Assembly (NCBI RefSeq): GCF_904849725.1
Contig: NC_058524.1
Location: 487,203,763-487,267,762 of the forward strand
DNA: 64,000 nucleotides
Reading direction: 5' to 3'
From: Hordeum vulgare subsp. vulgare
Lineage: Eukaryota > Streptophyta > Magnoliopsida > Poales > Poaceae
Below are positions 47,041-59,473 of this stretch, in pieces. Below the pieces are notes generated by a model. That model worked only from the letters and a program-made list of their open reading frames with translations, was not told where the DNA came from and made no database searches. The position numbers and the translations under genes are program-made. How positions within the stretch are numbered: the stretch's first letter is position 1; every line of letters starts with the position of its first letter.

Positions 47041-47058
47041 TCCCCGGCAACGGCGCCA
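47041..47058 (-). other. Primer-binding site of gypsy F
   Basis: On the minus strand TGGCGCCGTTGCCGGGGA lies ten bases after the 5' LTR end. It fits priming by the aspartate tRNA, as is common in Athila-type gypsy elements. Confidence 0.8.
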
Positions 47059-47068
47059 GAAATCCTTC

Positions 47069-48608
47069 TGCTACTTCTCAAAAAAGAGCTCCAGAAATTG
47101 ACACGTTGACGGAGACTTGCTTGCGTTGTTTTTTCCCTTGAAGAGGAAAGGGTGATGTAGCACAGGAGTAGTAAGTATTTCCCTCAGTTTGAGAACAAAG
47201 GTATCAATCCAGTAGGAGAATCTCGTCAAGTCCAGAGTACCTGCACAAACGCAAAAGAGCTTGCAGCCAACGCTATAAAGGGGTTTTCAATCCCTTCAAG
47301 ATTGATTGCAAAGTGAGATCTGAAGGCGGAAAGTGTAACGAAGTAAAAGTGTAAGGCTGAAAATATGGTGTGAAGTAGACCCGGGGCCATAGTGTTCACT
47401 AGAGGCTTCTCTCAAAATAGCAAATATTATGGTGGGTGAACAAATTACTGTCAAGCAATTGATAGAACCGCACAAAGTCATCAAGATATCTAAGGCAATG
47501 ATCATACATATAGGCATCACGTCCGAGACAAGTAGACCGATACTTTCTACATCTACTACTATTACTCCACACATCGACCGCTATCCAGCATGCATCTAGT
47601 GTATTGAGTTCATGACGAACAGAATAACGCCTTAAGCAAGATGACATGATGTAGAGGGATAATCTCAAACCAATGATGAAAACCCCATCTTTTTACCCTT
47701 GATGGCAACAACATGATGCGTGCCTCGCTACCCCTTCTGTCACTGGGTGAGGTCACCGCACGGTATGAACCCCAAATCAAGCACTTCTCTCATTGCAAGA
47801 ATCATAGATCTAGTTGGCCAAACAAAACCCACAACCCGAAGAGAATTACAAGGATATGAAATCATGCATAAGAGAGATCAGAAGAAACTCAAATAAGATT
47901 CATAGACAATTTGATCATAAATCCACAATTCATCGGATCTCAACGAACACACCGCAAAAGAACATTACATCGGATAGATCTCCATGAAGATCATGGAGAA
48001 GTTTGTATTGAAGATCCAAGAGAGAGAAGAAGCCATCTAGCTACTAGCTATGGACCCGTAGGTCCATGGTGAACTACTCACGCATCATCGGAGAGGTCAT
48101 GGTGTTGATGAAGAAGCCCTCCGTATCTGAATCCCCCCTCCGGCAGGGCACTAGAACATGCCCCAGATGGGATCTTCCGGAGACAGAAGCTTGCGGCGTC
48201 GGAAAAGTACTTTCGATGATCTCCTGATTTTTTCTGGAATTTATGGGAATATATAGTTGAAATACCTAGGGCAGAGGTGGCCCAGGGAGCCCACAAGCCT
48301 GGGAGGCGCCCCCCTGGTCGTGGCTAGGGGGCTTGTGGGGTCCCTGGTGGCCCCCTGCCCTAGTTCTCACGCTCCCCGATCTTCTTCTGTTTCAGAAAAA
48401 ATCATTTTGGAAGTTTCGTTCCGTTTGGACTCCGTTTAAAATCCTCCTCTGAAAAGGGTCAAAACACGGAAAAAACAAGAACTCGCACTTGGCACTGAGT
48501 TAATAAGTTAGTCCCAGAAAATATATAAAAGGCATACAAAACATCCAAAGTTTGACAAGATAATAGCATGAAATCATCAAAAATTATAGATACGTTGGAG
48601 ACGTATCA
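47069..48608 (-). repeat. 5' LTR of gypsy F
   Basis: 1,540 bases from TGATACGTCTCCAACG (48608) to AGAAGTAGCA (47069) on the minus strand. Matches 18956-20498 and, in its first 1.1 kb, the plus-strand LTR at 59474-60579. Confidence 0.92.
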
Positions 48609-51600
48609 TTGTATCACATACAACCTTTCCTCAAGGAAACCGTCGAGGAGGCAATGTTGTGACATCCTATGTACAATATTTCACAAACAATGCAGCAATT
48701 GCTAACATATTCCAACAGATTTTTAGCATCGCATGTCTTCCCTTTAAAGATCCATATTTACTTAACAGTCCTACGACCATCAAGTAGTTCTTCCAAAGTC
48801 TACACTTTGTTTTCATACATGGATCCTCTCTCGGATTTCATGGCCTCCAGCAATTTGTCGGATTTCATGGCCTCCAGTAATTTGTCGGATTTCATGGCCT
48901 CCAGCAATTTGTCGGACCATCGCTTCTTCGTAGCTCGTAGGTTCATTGTTGTTCAACAACATGACCTCCAAGACAAGATTACCATACTACTTTATAGTAG
49001 TACGCGACCTTGTCAACCTACGAGGTTTGTAGTAACTTGATTCGAAGCTCAATGATCACCATCATCAGTTTCCACTTCAATTGGTGTAGGCGCCACAGGA
49101 ACAACTTCATGCGCCCTGCTACACACTGGTTGAAGTGATGGTTCACTAACCTCATCAAGTTCCACCACCCTCCCACTCAATTCTTTCGAGAGAAACCTTT
49201 CCTCGAGAAAGGACCCATTTCTAGAAACAAACACTTCGCTTCCGGATCTGAGATAGGAGATGTACCCAACTTTTTTGGATATCCTATGAAGATGCATTTA
49301 TCCGCTTTGGGTTCGAGCTTATTAGACTGAAACTTTTTCACATAAGCGTCGCAGCCCCAAACTTTCAAGAAACGACAACTTAGGTTTCTCCAAACCATAG
49401 TTCATATTGTGTCATCTCAACGGACATACGCAGTGCCCTATTTAAAGTGAATGCGGTTGTATCTAATGCATAACCCATAAACGATAGTGGTAATTCGATA
49501 AGAGACATCATAGTATGCGCTATATCCAATAGGGCGCGGCTATGACGTTCGTACACACCATCACACTATGGTGTTCTTAGGTGGCATGAATTGCGAAACA
49601 ATTTCCACATTGTCTTAACCATGTACCAAAACTCACAACTCAGATATTCATCTCTATGATCATATCATAGACAATTTATCCTCTTGTCATGATGATCTTC
49701 ACTCTGAAATAGCTTTGAACTTTTCAATATTTTAGACTTGTGATTCATCAAGTAAATACTCATGTGTCTACTCAAATCATCAGTGAAGTAAGAACATAAC
49801 GATATCCACTGCGTGCCTCTCATTGGACTGCACACATAAAAAATGTATTACTTCCAACAAGTTACTTTCTTGTTCCATGTGGTATGATTTGCATGTCTCA
49901 AGTGATTCAAAATTTAAGTGAGTCCAAACGATCCATCTGCATGGAGTTTTTTCATGCGTTTTACACCAACATGACTCAAGTGGCAGTGCCACAAGTAAGT
50001 GGTACTATCATTATTACTTTGTATCTTTTGGCACCAATATTATGAACATGTGTAACACTACGATCGAGATTCAATAAACCATTAAGGTAATTATTCAAGC
50101 AAATAGAATAACTATTATTCTCTTTAAATGAATAATCATATTGCAATAAATATGATCCAGTCATGTTCATGCTCAACGCAAACACCAAATAACAATTATT
50201 TAGGTTTAATACCAATCCCAATGGCACAGGGAGCGTGCGATGTTTGATCACATCAACCTTGGAGACACTTCCAACACATATCATCACCTCGTCTTTAGCT
50301 AGTCTCCGTTTATTCCGTAGTTTTTATTTCGAGTTTCTAATCACTTAGCAATCGAACCAGTATCTTATACCCACGTGCTACTAGGAGTACTAGTAAAGTA
50401 CAGATCAATATCATGTATATCAAATATACTTCTGTTGACTTCGCCAGCCTTCTCATCTACCAAGTATCTAGGGTAGCTCTGCCTCAGTGACCGTTCCCCT
50501 CATAACAGAACCACTTAGTCTAGGGTTTGGGTTCAATCTTGGGTTTCTTCATTAGAGCAGCAACTGGTTTGTCGTTTCATGAAGTATCCCTTCTAGCCCT
50601 TGCCCTTCTTGAAACTAGTGGTTTTACTAACCATCAGCAATTGATGCTCCTTCTTGATTTCTACTTTTGCAGTGTCAAACATTCTGAATCTCTCAAGGAT
50701 CATCATATCTATCCTTCATATGTTATAGTTCATCACGAAGCTCTAGCAGCTTAGTGGCGGTGACTTTGGAGAACCATCACTATCTCATCTGGAAGATTAA
50801 CTCCCATTTGATTCAAGCGATTGTTGTACTCAGACAATCTGAGAACATGCTCAACAATTGAGATTTTCTCCTTTACTTTGTAGACAAATAATCTTGTCGG
50901 AGGTCTCATACCTCTCAACAAGGCCACGAGCATGAAATCTCAATTTCATCTCTTAGAACATCTCTTATGTTCCGTGACATTTCAAAACGTCTTCGGCGCA
51001 TTGCTTCTAAGCCATTAAGTATTACGCACTGAACTATCACGTAGTCATAAAAAATGTGTATGTTAGATGTTTGCAACATCCATAGACGACACTCGAGGTG
51101 CAGCACACCGAGTGGTGCATTAAGGACATAAGCCTTCTGCGCGGCAATGAGGACAATCCTCAGTTTTACGGACTCAGTCCGCAAATTTGCTACTATCATC
51201 TTTCAACTAAATTTTATCTAGGAACATATAAAAAACAGTAGAGCTATAGCGCAAGCTACATCATAATTAACAAAGACCTTTTGACTAATTTCATGATAAT
51301 TAGAGTTTAACTAATCAAATTACTTAATAAAATCCCACTCAAAAAGTACATCTCTCTAGTCATTTGAGTGGTACATGATCCAAATTCACTAACTCAAGTC
51401 TGATCATCACGTGAGTTGAGAATAGTTTTAGTGGTAAGCATCTCTATGCTAATCATATCAACTATAATATTCATGCTCGACCTTTTGGTCTCATGTGTTC
51501 TGATGCCATGTCTGCACATGCTAGGCTCATCAAGTTTAACCCGAGTGTTCCGCGTGTGCAACTGTTTTGCACCCGTTGGATGTGAGTGTTCAGTCTATCA

Positions 51601-52501
51601 CACCCAATCATCACGTGGTGTCTCGAAATGACGAACTGTCGCAACGGTGCACAGTCAGGTAAAACACAATTTCATATTGAAATTTTAGTGAGAGATCACC
51701 TTATAATCTACCGTCGTTCTAAGCAAAATAAGGTGCATTAAAGGATTAACATAACATGCAATTCATAAGCGACATGATATGGACATCATCTTGTGCTTCT
51801 TGATCTCCATCACCAAAGCGCCGGCATGATCTTCTTGTCACCGGCGCCACACCATGATCTCCATCAACGTGTCGCCCTCGAGGTTTTCGTGCTATCTATG
51901 CTATTACTACTAAAGCTACGACCTAGCAATATAGTAAACGCATCTGCAAACACAAACGTTAGTTTATAGACAACCCTATGGCTCCTGCCGATTGTCGTAG
52001 CATCGACGTGCAAGTCGATATTAACTATTAGAACATGATCATCTCATACATCCAATATATCACATCACATCATTGGCCATATCATATCACAAGCATACCC
52101 TGCAAAAATAAGTTAGACGTCCTCTAATTTGTTGTTGCATGTTTTACGTGGCTGCTATGGGTATCTAGTATGATCGCATCTTACTTACGCAAAAACCACA
52201 ACGGAGATGTGCAAATTGCTATTTAACCTCTCCAAGGAATGCCCCGGTCAAAACCAATTCAACTAAAGTTGAAGAAACCGACACCCGCAAGTCATCTTTA
52301 TGCAACGAGGTTGCATGTCAATCGATGAAACCAGTCTCTCGTAAGCGTACGAGTTATGTCGGTCCGGGCCGCTTCAATCCAACAATACCGCTGAATCAAG
52401 AAAAGACTAAGGAGGGCAGAAAATCGAACATCACCATCCACAAAACCTTTTGTGTTCTACTCGAGATAACATCTACGCATGAACCTAGCTCATGATGCCA
52501 C
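48609..52501 (-). pseudogene. Copia C: leader, gag and pol up to reverse transcriptase, degenerate
   Basis: On the minus strand it runs from a decayed primer site (GTGGCATCATGAGCTAGG, 52498-52481) through the leader, a broken gag (about 51235-50450) and protease/integrase remnants (50287-49049), to the reverse-transcriptase start at 48609. Recognisable pieces are the gag segment KAYVLNAPLG, the integrase end with FLKVWGCDAYVKKFQ, and EAMKS repeats from the polymerase start. Stops and frameshifts are frequent. It joins 18955 across gypsy F. Confidence 0.88.
48833..48913 (-). repeat. Three 27-bp tandem units in copia C pol
   Basis: The unit GGATTTCATGGCCTCCAGYA plus seven bases occurs three times (48833-48859, 48860-48886, 48887-48913), with one substitution in the middle unit. 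Element L has a single copy at about 63939-63966. The period is nine codons, encoding DKLLEAMKS on the minus strand. Confidence 0.93.
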
Positions 52502-54298
52502 TGTAGGGGAACGTTGCATGGGAAACAAAAAAATCCTACGCACACGAAGACCTATCATGGTGATGTCCATCTACAAGAGGACATTAGATCTATGTACCCT
52601 TATAGATCGCTCAGCGGGAAGCGTTAAGAAACGCGGTTGATGTAGTGGAACGTCTTCACGTCCCTCGAACCGTCCCACGATCCGTTCTGATCTAGTGCCG
52701 AACGGACGGCACCTCCGCGTTCAGCACACGTACAGCTCGACAATGATCTCGGCCTTCTTGATCCAACAAGCAAGACGGAGAAGTAGATGAGTCCTCAGGC
52801 AGCGCGATGGCGCTCCGGTGGTGGTGATGATCTACTATTGCAGGGCTCCGCCCGAGCTTCGCAGAAATCCGATCTAGAGGTAGAACTATGTGGTCTAGGG
52901 TTGAGTTGCACGTGGAAAAAGTTGTCTCAGATGAGCCCTAAAACACCACTATATATAGGAGGGAGGGGGAGGGGCTTGCCTTGAGGTACAAGGCCCTCAA
53001 GGGTGCACCAGCGCTAGGAGGAGGAGGAGGACTCCTCCAATTCGGTTTGGGGAAGGAGGAGTCCTCCTCTTCCTTCCCACCTCCCTCTTTCCCTTTTTCT
53101 TTTTCTTTTCTTTTGGTATTTCTTTATGTGGCGCCATGGGCCCCTTGGGCTGACTCCACCAGTCCACTAAGGACTTGTGGCGTCACCCTTGTGCCTTGGG
53201 CTCACTCTCGGGTGGGTGGGCCCCTCCCGGTGAACTCCCGGAACCCATTCGTCACTCCCGGTACACTACCAGAATTGCCCAAAACTTTCCGGTGACCAAA
53301 TGAAACCATCCTATATATCAATCTTTGTTTCCGAACCATTCTGGAAACCCTCGTGATGTCCGTGATCTCATCCGGGACTCCGAACAACATTCGGTAACCA
53401 CACATATAACTCAACTATACTAAAACATCATCGAACCTTAAGTGTGCAGAGCTTGCGAGTTCGAGAACTATGTAGTCATGCCCCGAGGCACTCCTCGGTC
53501 AATATCCAATAGCGGGACCTGGATACCCATATTGGATCCTACATATTCTCCGAAGATCTTATTGATTGAACCTCAGTGTCAAGGATTCATATAATCCCGT
53601 ATGTCATTCCCTTTGTCCTTCGGTATGTTACTTGCCCGAGATTTGATCGTCGGTATCCGCATACCTATTTAAATCTCGTTACCGGCAAGTCTCTTTACTC
53701 GTTATGTAATACAAGATCCCGTGACTCAAACTTAGTCACATTGCTTGCAAGGCTTGTGTGTGATGTTGTCTTACCGAGTGGGCCCCGAGATACCTCTCCG
53801 TCACTCGGAGTGACAAATTCCAGTCTTGATCCATACTAACTCAGCGGACACCTTCGGAGATACCTATAGAGCACCTTTATAGTCAGACAGTTATGGTGTG
53901 ACGTTTGATGCACACAAGGTATTCCTCCGGTGCCAGTGAGTTATATGATCTCATGGTCATAGGAACAAATACTTGACACGCAGAAAACCATAGCAATAAA
54001 AAGACATGATCAATATGCTACGTTCATAGTTTGGGTCTAGTCCATCACATGATTCTCCTAATAATGTGATCCAGTTATCAAGTGACAACACTTGCATATA
54101 GCGAGAAAACCTTGACTATCATTGATCATCTGGCTAGCCAACTAGAGGCTTGCTAGGGACATTGTTTTGTCTATGTATCCACACATGCATCTATGTATTC
54201 ATTCAATACAATTATAGCATGGATAATAAACGATTATCATGAACAAAGAAATATAATAATAACTAATTTATTATTGCCTCTAGGGCATATTTCCAACA
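52502..54298 (-). repeat. 5' LTR of copia C
   Basis: 1,797 bases from TGTTGGAAATATGCCCTAGA (54298) to CCCCTACA (52502) on the minus strand. The last bases are ACGTTCCCCTACA, one change from the family end. The open frame 53576-53839 matches 65-328 in the 3' LTR and is not a gene. Confidence 0.92.
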
Positions 54299-55639
54299 AT
54301 ATCTACTTGATGAAGCACAAGTCTGAAACGTTTGAGAACTTCAAGCAATTTCAGAGTGAAGTTGAAAATCATCGTAACAAGATGAAGTTCCTACATTCTG
54401 ATCGTGGGGGTGAATATCTGAGTTTCAAGTTTGGTGCTCACTGAAGACAATGTGGAATTGTTTCACAGTTGACACCTCCTAGAACACCACAGCGTAATGG
54501 TGTGTCCGAACGTCGTAATCGTACTTTGTTAGAAATAGTGCGATCTATGATGTCTCTTACCGATTTGTCGTTATCGTTTTGGGGTTATGCATTAGAAGCA
54601 ACTCCATTCACTAAAAATAGGGCACCATCAAAATCCATTGAGAATACACCATACGAACTATGGTATGGCAAAAGACCGAAATTGTCATTTCTTAAACTTT
54701 GGGGATGTGATGCTTATGTCAAAAAGCTTCAGCCTGAAAAGCTAGAACCCAAAGCAGAAAAGTGTGTCTTCATAGGTTACCCAAAAGAGACAGTTGGGTA
54801 CACCTTCTATCTCAAATCCGAGGGGAAAGTATTTGTTGCTAAGAACTGAGCTTTTCTTGAGAAAGAGTTTCTCTTGAAAGAATTGAGTGGGAGGAAGATA
54901 GAACTTGATGAGGTTGTAGAACCTCTAGTCCCTCTAGATGGTGGCGCGGGGCAAGGGGAAACCCCTGTCGAAGCGATGCCGGTTGAGGAGGAAGTTAATA
55001 ATGATGATCATGAAACTTTGGATCAAGTTCCTGTGGGACCTCGCAGGTCGATGATACGTCCATTTTGCATCATGCTTTCATGTTGATATTTATTGCTTTT
55101 TGGGCTGTTATTACACTTCGAGGTACAATACTTATACCTTTTCTCTCTTATTTTGCAAGGTTTACACGAAGACGCATTTATTCTTAATGGGGGTGCGGTA
55201 AGCTGGTGCAGTTCCAAGCAAAGCGTCGTATCAGTTTCTACATGTGAAGCGGAGTACATGGCTGCCTCGGAGGCAGCTAAGGAGGGTGTCTGGATGAAGC
55301 AGTTCATGACGGATCTTGGAGTTGTGTCGAGCGCACTAAATCCAATAACTATGTTCTATGAAAAAACTGGTGTCATTGCGTTAGCAAAGGAACCAAGGTT
55401 TCACAAGAAGACCAGACATATCAAACGAAGCTTCGACCTCATCCGCGACTACGTTGAAGAAGAGGACGTAAATATTTGCAAAGTGCACACGGATCTGAAT
55501 GTAGCAGACACGCTGACTAAACCTCTTCCACGGGCAAAACATGATCAACACGAGAACTATATGGGTGTTAGATTTATTACAATGTAAATCGCATGGCAAT
55601 GTGAGGACTAGATTATTGACTCTCGTGCAAGTGGGAGAC
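54299..55639 (+). pseudogene. Copia A: integrase to RNase H, with reverse transcriptase deleted
   Basis: A plus-strand Angela-group pol fragment. It starts inside integrase (IYLMKHKSETF), shows the second Asp in SDRGGEYLS and the Glu in GVSERRNRTLLE, then the linker (KLSFLKLWGCDAYVKK, VFIGYPKETVGYTF). After 55049 the whole reverse transcriptase is missing and replaced by 120 bases of a gypsy LTR; RNase H resumes at about 55169 (ILNGGAVSWCSSKQS, CEAEYMA, HKKTRHI) and ends before the LTR. Stops at 54442-54444 and 54847-54849. Its 5' part lies left of the window, beyond copia C. Confidence 0.87.
55050..55168 (+). repeat. Truncated gypsy LTR start inside copia A
   Basis: TGATACGTCCATTTTGCATC starts at 55051 and continues with TTTTCTCTCTTATTTTGCAAG, features I recall of a Triticeae gypsy LTR start. 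Only about 120 bases remain, followed at once by copia RNase H sequence. The rest of that LTR and about 1.2 kb of copia pol are gone. Confidence 0.75.
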
Positions 55640-57450
55640 TATTGGAAATATGCCCTAGAGGCAATGATAAAATAGTTATTATTATATTTCCTGTTACAAG
55701 ATAACTGTTTATTATCCATGCTATAATTGTATTGAATGAAACATAGATACATATGTGGATACATAGACAAAACATTGTCCCTAGTAAGCCTCTAGTTGAC
55801 TAGCTCGTTGATCAAAGATGGTCAAGGTTTCCTGACCATAGGCAAGTGTTGTCACTTGATACCGGGATCACATCATTAGGAGAATCATGTGATGGACTAG
55901 ACCCAAACTATGAACGTAGCATGTTGATCGTGTCATTTTGTTGCTATTGTTTTCTACGTGTCAAGTATTTATTCCTATGACCATGAGATCATATAACTCA
56001 CTGGCACCGGAGGAATACCTTGTGTTTATCAAACGTCGCAACGTAACTAGGTGACTATAAAGGTGCTCTATAGGTATATCCGAAGGTGTCTGTTGAGTTA
56101 GTATGGATCAAGACTGGGATTTGTCACTCCGTGTGACGGAGAGGTATCTCGGGGCCCACTCGGTAATACAACATCACACACAAGCCTTGCAAGCAATGTG
56201 ACTAAGTGTAAGTCACTGGATCTTGTATTATGGAACGAGTAAAGAGACTTGCCGGTAACGAGATTGAAATAGGTATGCGGATACCGACGACCGAATCTCA
56301 CGCAAGTAACATACCGAAGGACAAAGGGAATGACATACGGGATTATATGAATCCTTGGCACTGAGGTTCCACCGATAAGATCTTCGGAGAATATGTAGGA
56401 TCCAATATGGGCATCCAGGTCCCGCTATTGGATATTGACTGAGGACTGTCTCGGGTCATGTCTACATAATTCTCGAACCCGCAGGGTCTGCACACTTAAG
56501 GTTCGATGATGTTTTAGTATAGTTGAGTTATATGTGTGGTTACCGAATGTTGTTCAGAGTCCCGGGTGAGATCACAGACGTCACGAGGGTTTCTGGAATG
56601 GTCCGGAAACGAAGAATGATATATAGGATTGTTTCATTTGGTCACCGAAAAGCTTCGGGCATTTCGGGCAGTGTACCGGGAGTGACGAATGGGTTCTGGG
56701 TGTTTACTGGGAGGGGCCCACCCACCCGGGAGTGAGCCCATGGCATTAGGGTGGCACACCAAGTCCTTATTGGGCTGGTGGAGCCAGCCCAAGAGGGCTA
56801 TGGCGCCACAAGTAAAAATACCAAAAGAAACAAGAAGAAAAAAGGGAAAGAGGGAGGTGGGACGGAAGAGCAGGACTCCTCCTTCCCAAACCGAATTGGA
56901 GGAGGAGTCCTCCTCCCCCTTTCGTCGGCGCACCCTTGGGGACCTTGTGCCCCAAGTCTAGCCCCTCCCCTCCTCCTATATATGTTGGTGGTTTAGGGCT
57001 TTTTGAGACACAACTTTGCCACGTGCAACTCTAGCCTATATTCCACATAGTTTTACCTCTAGATCAGATTTCCGCGGAGCTCGAGCGGAGCCGTGCAGGA
57101 GTAGATCATCTCCACCACTGGAGCACCTTACGCTAACGGAGAACTCATCTACTTCTCCATCTTCCTTGATGGATCAAGAAGGCCGAGATCGTCATCGAGC
57201 TGTACGTGTGCTGAACGCGGAGGTGTCGTCCGTTCGGCGCTAGATCGGAACCGTTTGTGGGACGAACCGTGGGACGACGGTGATTTGAATCACGAAGCTG
57301 TACCACTACATCAACCGCATTTCTTAACGTTTCCCACTTAGCGATCTACAAGGGTACGTAGATCTAATCTCCTCTCGTAGATGGACATCACCATGATAGG
57401 TCTTCGTGTGCGTAGGAAATTTTTTGTTTCCCATGCAACGTTCCCCAACA
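55640..57450 (+). repeat. 3' LTR of copia A
   Basis: 1,811 bases after the polypurine tract AAGTGGGAGAC. The first dinucleotide is TA instead of TG (TATTGGAAATATGCCC); the end is GTTCCCCAACA. It belongs to the LTR subtype with GGTTTCATTTGGTCACC-like sequence shared with the neighbouring fragment and, in reverse complement, with copia C. Confidence 0.9.
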
Positions 57451-58563
57451 CATACGGGATTATATGAATCCTTGGCACTTAGGTTCAACCGATAAAGATC
57501 TTCGGAGAATATTTAGGATCTAATATGGGCATCCAGGACCCTCTATTGGTTATTGACCGAGGAGTGTCTCGGGTCATGTGTACATAGTTCTCGAACCCGG
57601 AGGGTCTGCACACTTAAGGTTTGATGATGTTTTAGTATAGTTGAGTTATATGTGTGGTTACCTAATGTTGTTCAGAGTCCAGGATGAGATCACGGATGCC
57701 ACGAGGGTTTCCGGAATGGTCCGGAAACGAAGATTGATATATAGGATGGTTTCATTTGGTCACCGGAAAGTTTCGGGCATTGCCGGCAGAGTATGGGGAG
57801 TGACGAATGGGTTCCGGGTGTTCACCGGGAGGGGCCCACCCACCCGGGAGTGAGCCCAATAGCCTTAGGGTGGCGCACCAGCCCTTAGTGGGCTGGTGGA
57901 GCAAGCCCAAGAGGGCTATGGCGCCACAAGTGAAAAAAACAAAGGAAAGAAAAAAAAAGGAAAAGAGGGAGGTGGGAAGGAAGAGGAGGACTCCTCTTCC
58001 CAAACCGAATTGGAGAAGGAGTCCTCCTATCCACTTCAGTCGGCACACCCTTGGGGCCCTTGAGCCCCAAGGCTAGCCCATCCCCTCCTCCTATATATAC
58101 TGGTGGTTTTAGGGTTTTTGAGACACAACTTTGCCATGTGCAACTCAAACCTATTCCACATAGTTTTGCCTCTAGATCGGATTTCTACGGAGCTCGGGCG
58201 GAGCCCTGCAGGAGTAGATCATCACCACCACCAGAGCGCCGTCACACTGCCGGAGAACTCATCTACTTCTCTGTCTCTCTTGCTGGATCAAGAAGGCCGA
58301 GATCGTCATCGAGTTGTACGTGTGCTGAACGCAGAGGTCGCGTCCGTTCGGCGCTAGATTGGAACGGGTCGTGGGATGGATCGTGGGACGACGGTGATTT
58401 GAATCACGAAGTTGTACCACTACATCAATCGCGTTTCTTAACGCTTCCCTCTTAGCGATCTACAAGGGTAGGTAGATCTAATCTCCTCTCGTAGATGGAC
58501 ATCACCATGATAGGTCTTCGTGTGCGTAGGATTTTTTTTGTTTCCCATGCAACGTTCCCCAAC
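57451..58563 (+). repeat. LTR fragment of copia B, target of copia A
   Basis: The sequence starts mid-LTR (CATACGGGATTATATGAATC, equivalent to about 56334 in the A LTR) and runs to GTTCCCCAAC at 58563. The first ~690 bases of this LTR are missing here and are expected left of copia A, outside the window. This fits insertion of A into an LTR of a related element. Confidence 0.82.
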
Positions 58564-58887
58564 CAAATGCAGCCATTATAAGACATATTATCAATCTATC
58601 AATCTTCAAGATGTGTTCTTCACTATTTTCTTCTTAAGATCTGATCTCCGTGTATGATGAGTTAGGTAAGGTATGGGTTGGGGCATAGGCATTGCAACCT
58701 TTTGTATTTGTTGTGGGGATCAACTAAAGGGCTTTGAATTAACATCCCATATGTGTAAAATAATTTTTTTGTAGATATATTTTGTCTTGTTTGTGTACTT
58801 CATCCCTCTAGGTACGGAGGATAATGGAGAGCAAGTCATGGAGAGGCTAATGGTTGGGAGAACGTGAAGTGTTACTCTGAACACTAG
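58564..58887. other. Unassigned sequence
   Basis: AT-rich, without coding potential or a family I recognise. It may be the site into which copia B inserted. Confidence 0.4.
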
Positions 58888-59473
58888 TGTGAAAGTGCGT
58901 TATATCAACTAGAGGGGGTGAATAGGCGATTTTTATGAATTCGTCACTTAGGAAATTCCTTTTGAGGAAATTCCTCACTCACGAACTGCGTGCAGCGGAA
59001 TAAGTACTCAAGCAGGTGTGGAAAACAACAATAGCATAGTCTTGAGAGTAAAATGAAACATTCGGTTTGCACAAGTAGCATGTTGAGGATATGCAGGTGA
59101 AGAACAAGTGAAGTGAAGAATTTGGGGTGAGGAAATTGTGAAAGTCTTCAGTCAAATTCTTCATACAGTAACGATCAATTTCATCAACATACAATTGAGG
59201 AAATGAAAGGGTATTACCACAAGAGGTACATGACATCATATAATTCGACTAATCATCAACACATATGATCATAATCATGGTGCCAATTCATAAGGTAAAA
59301 AAATAGATATGACCCATAGCTACTACCACAAACCCTAACCCCAAAGGTAGACTACTTTAGCATAGTCATGGGAGTTGCAAGGGTTGATGTAGAAGTTGAA
59401 GACATAGAGACCCCTTCGATATAGTGTCACATTAGAGCTAAAAACGAAGATCGCCTCGAAACAAGAAGTGACA
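58888..59473 (+). repeat. Possible LTR or repeat start, unassigned
   Basis: TGTGAAAGTGCGTTATATC at 58888 begins a stretch with AGAGGGGGTGAATAGGCG, a type of sequence that I recall as repetitive in Triticeae. It has no coding capacity and is cut at 59473 by a gypsy LTR. No second end is visible, so the class is uncertain. Confidence 0.35.

Larger units (their letters stand above)
18956..48608 (-). mobile_element. Gypsy element F (gag-pro, non-autonomous)
   Basis: A full-length element on the minus strand: 5' LTR 47069-48608, primer site, gag-protease region 44776-46851, a long non-coding 3' part, and 3' LTR 18956-20498. Flanks are GTGTA (18951-18955) and TTGTA (48609-48613), a TSD with one mismatch. 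Without solo LTR I it measures about 8.0 kb. LTRs start TGATACGTCTCCAACG and end GAGAAGTAGCA. Reverse transcriptase, RNase H and integrase are absent, so it would need a partner for mobilisation. It belongs to the same broad Athila-like group as D, but to a different family. Confidence 0.9.
1..54298 (-). mobile_element. Copia element C (Angela/WIS/BARE group), host of most other insertions
   Basis: Reading on the minus strand, the element starts with its 5' LTR at 54298, continues through degenerate gag-pol, and ends in its 3' LTR, which leaves the window at base 1. Its own sequence is the set 1-1534, 15486-15588, 18799-18955 and 48609-54298; everything between is later insertion. The order is supported by the uninterrupted relative L at 62631-64000, whose internal region runs straight across all three insertion points: TGCTT at 1530/15486, ACAAG at 15584/18799 and TTGTA at 18951/48609. 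Coding frames are full of stops and frameshifts, so this is an old copy. The left TSD cannot be checked. Confidence 0.9.
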
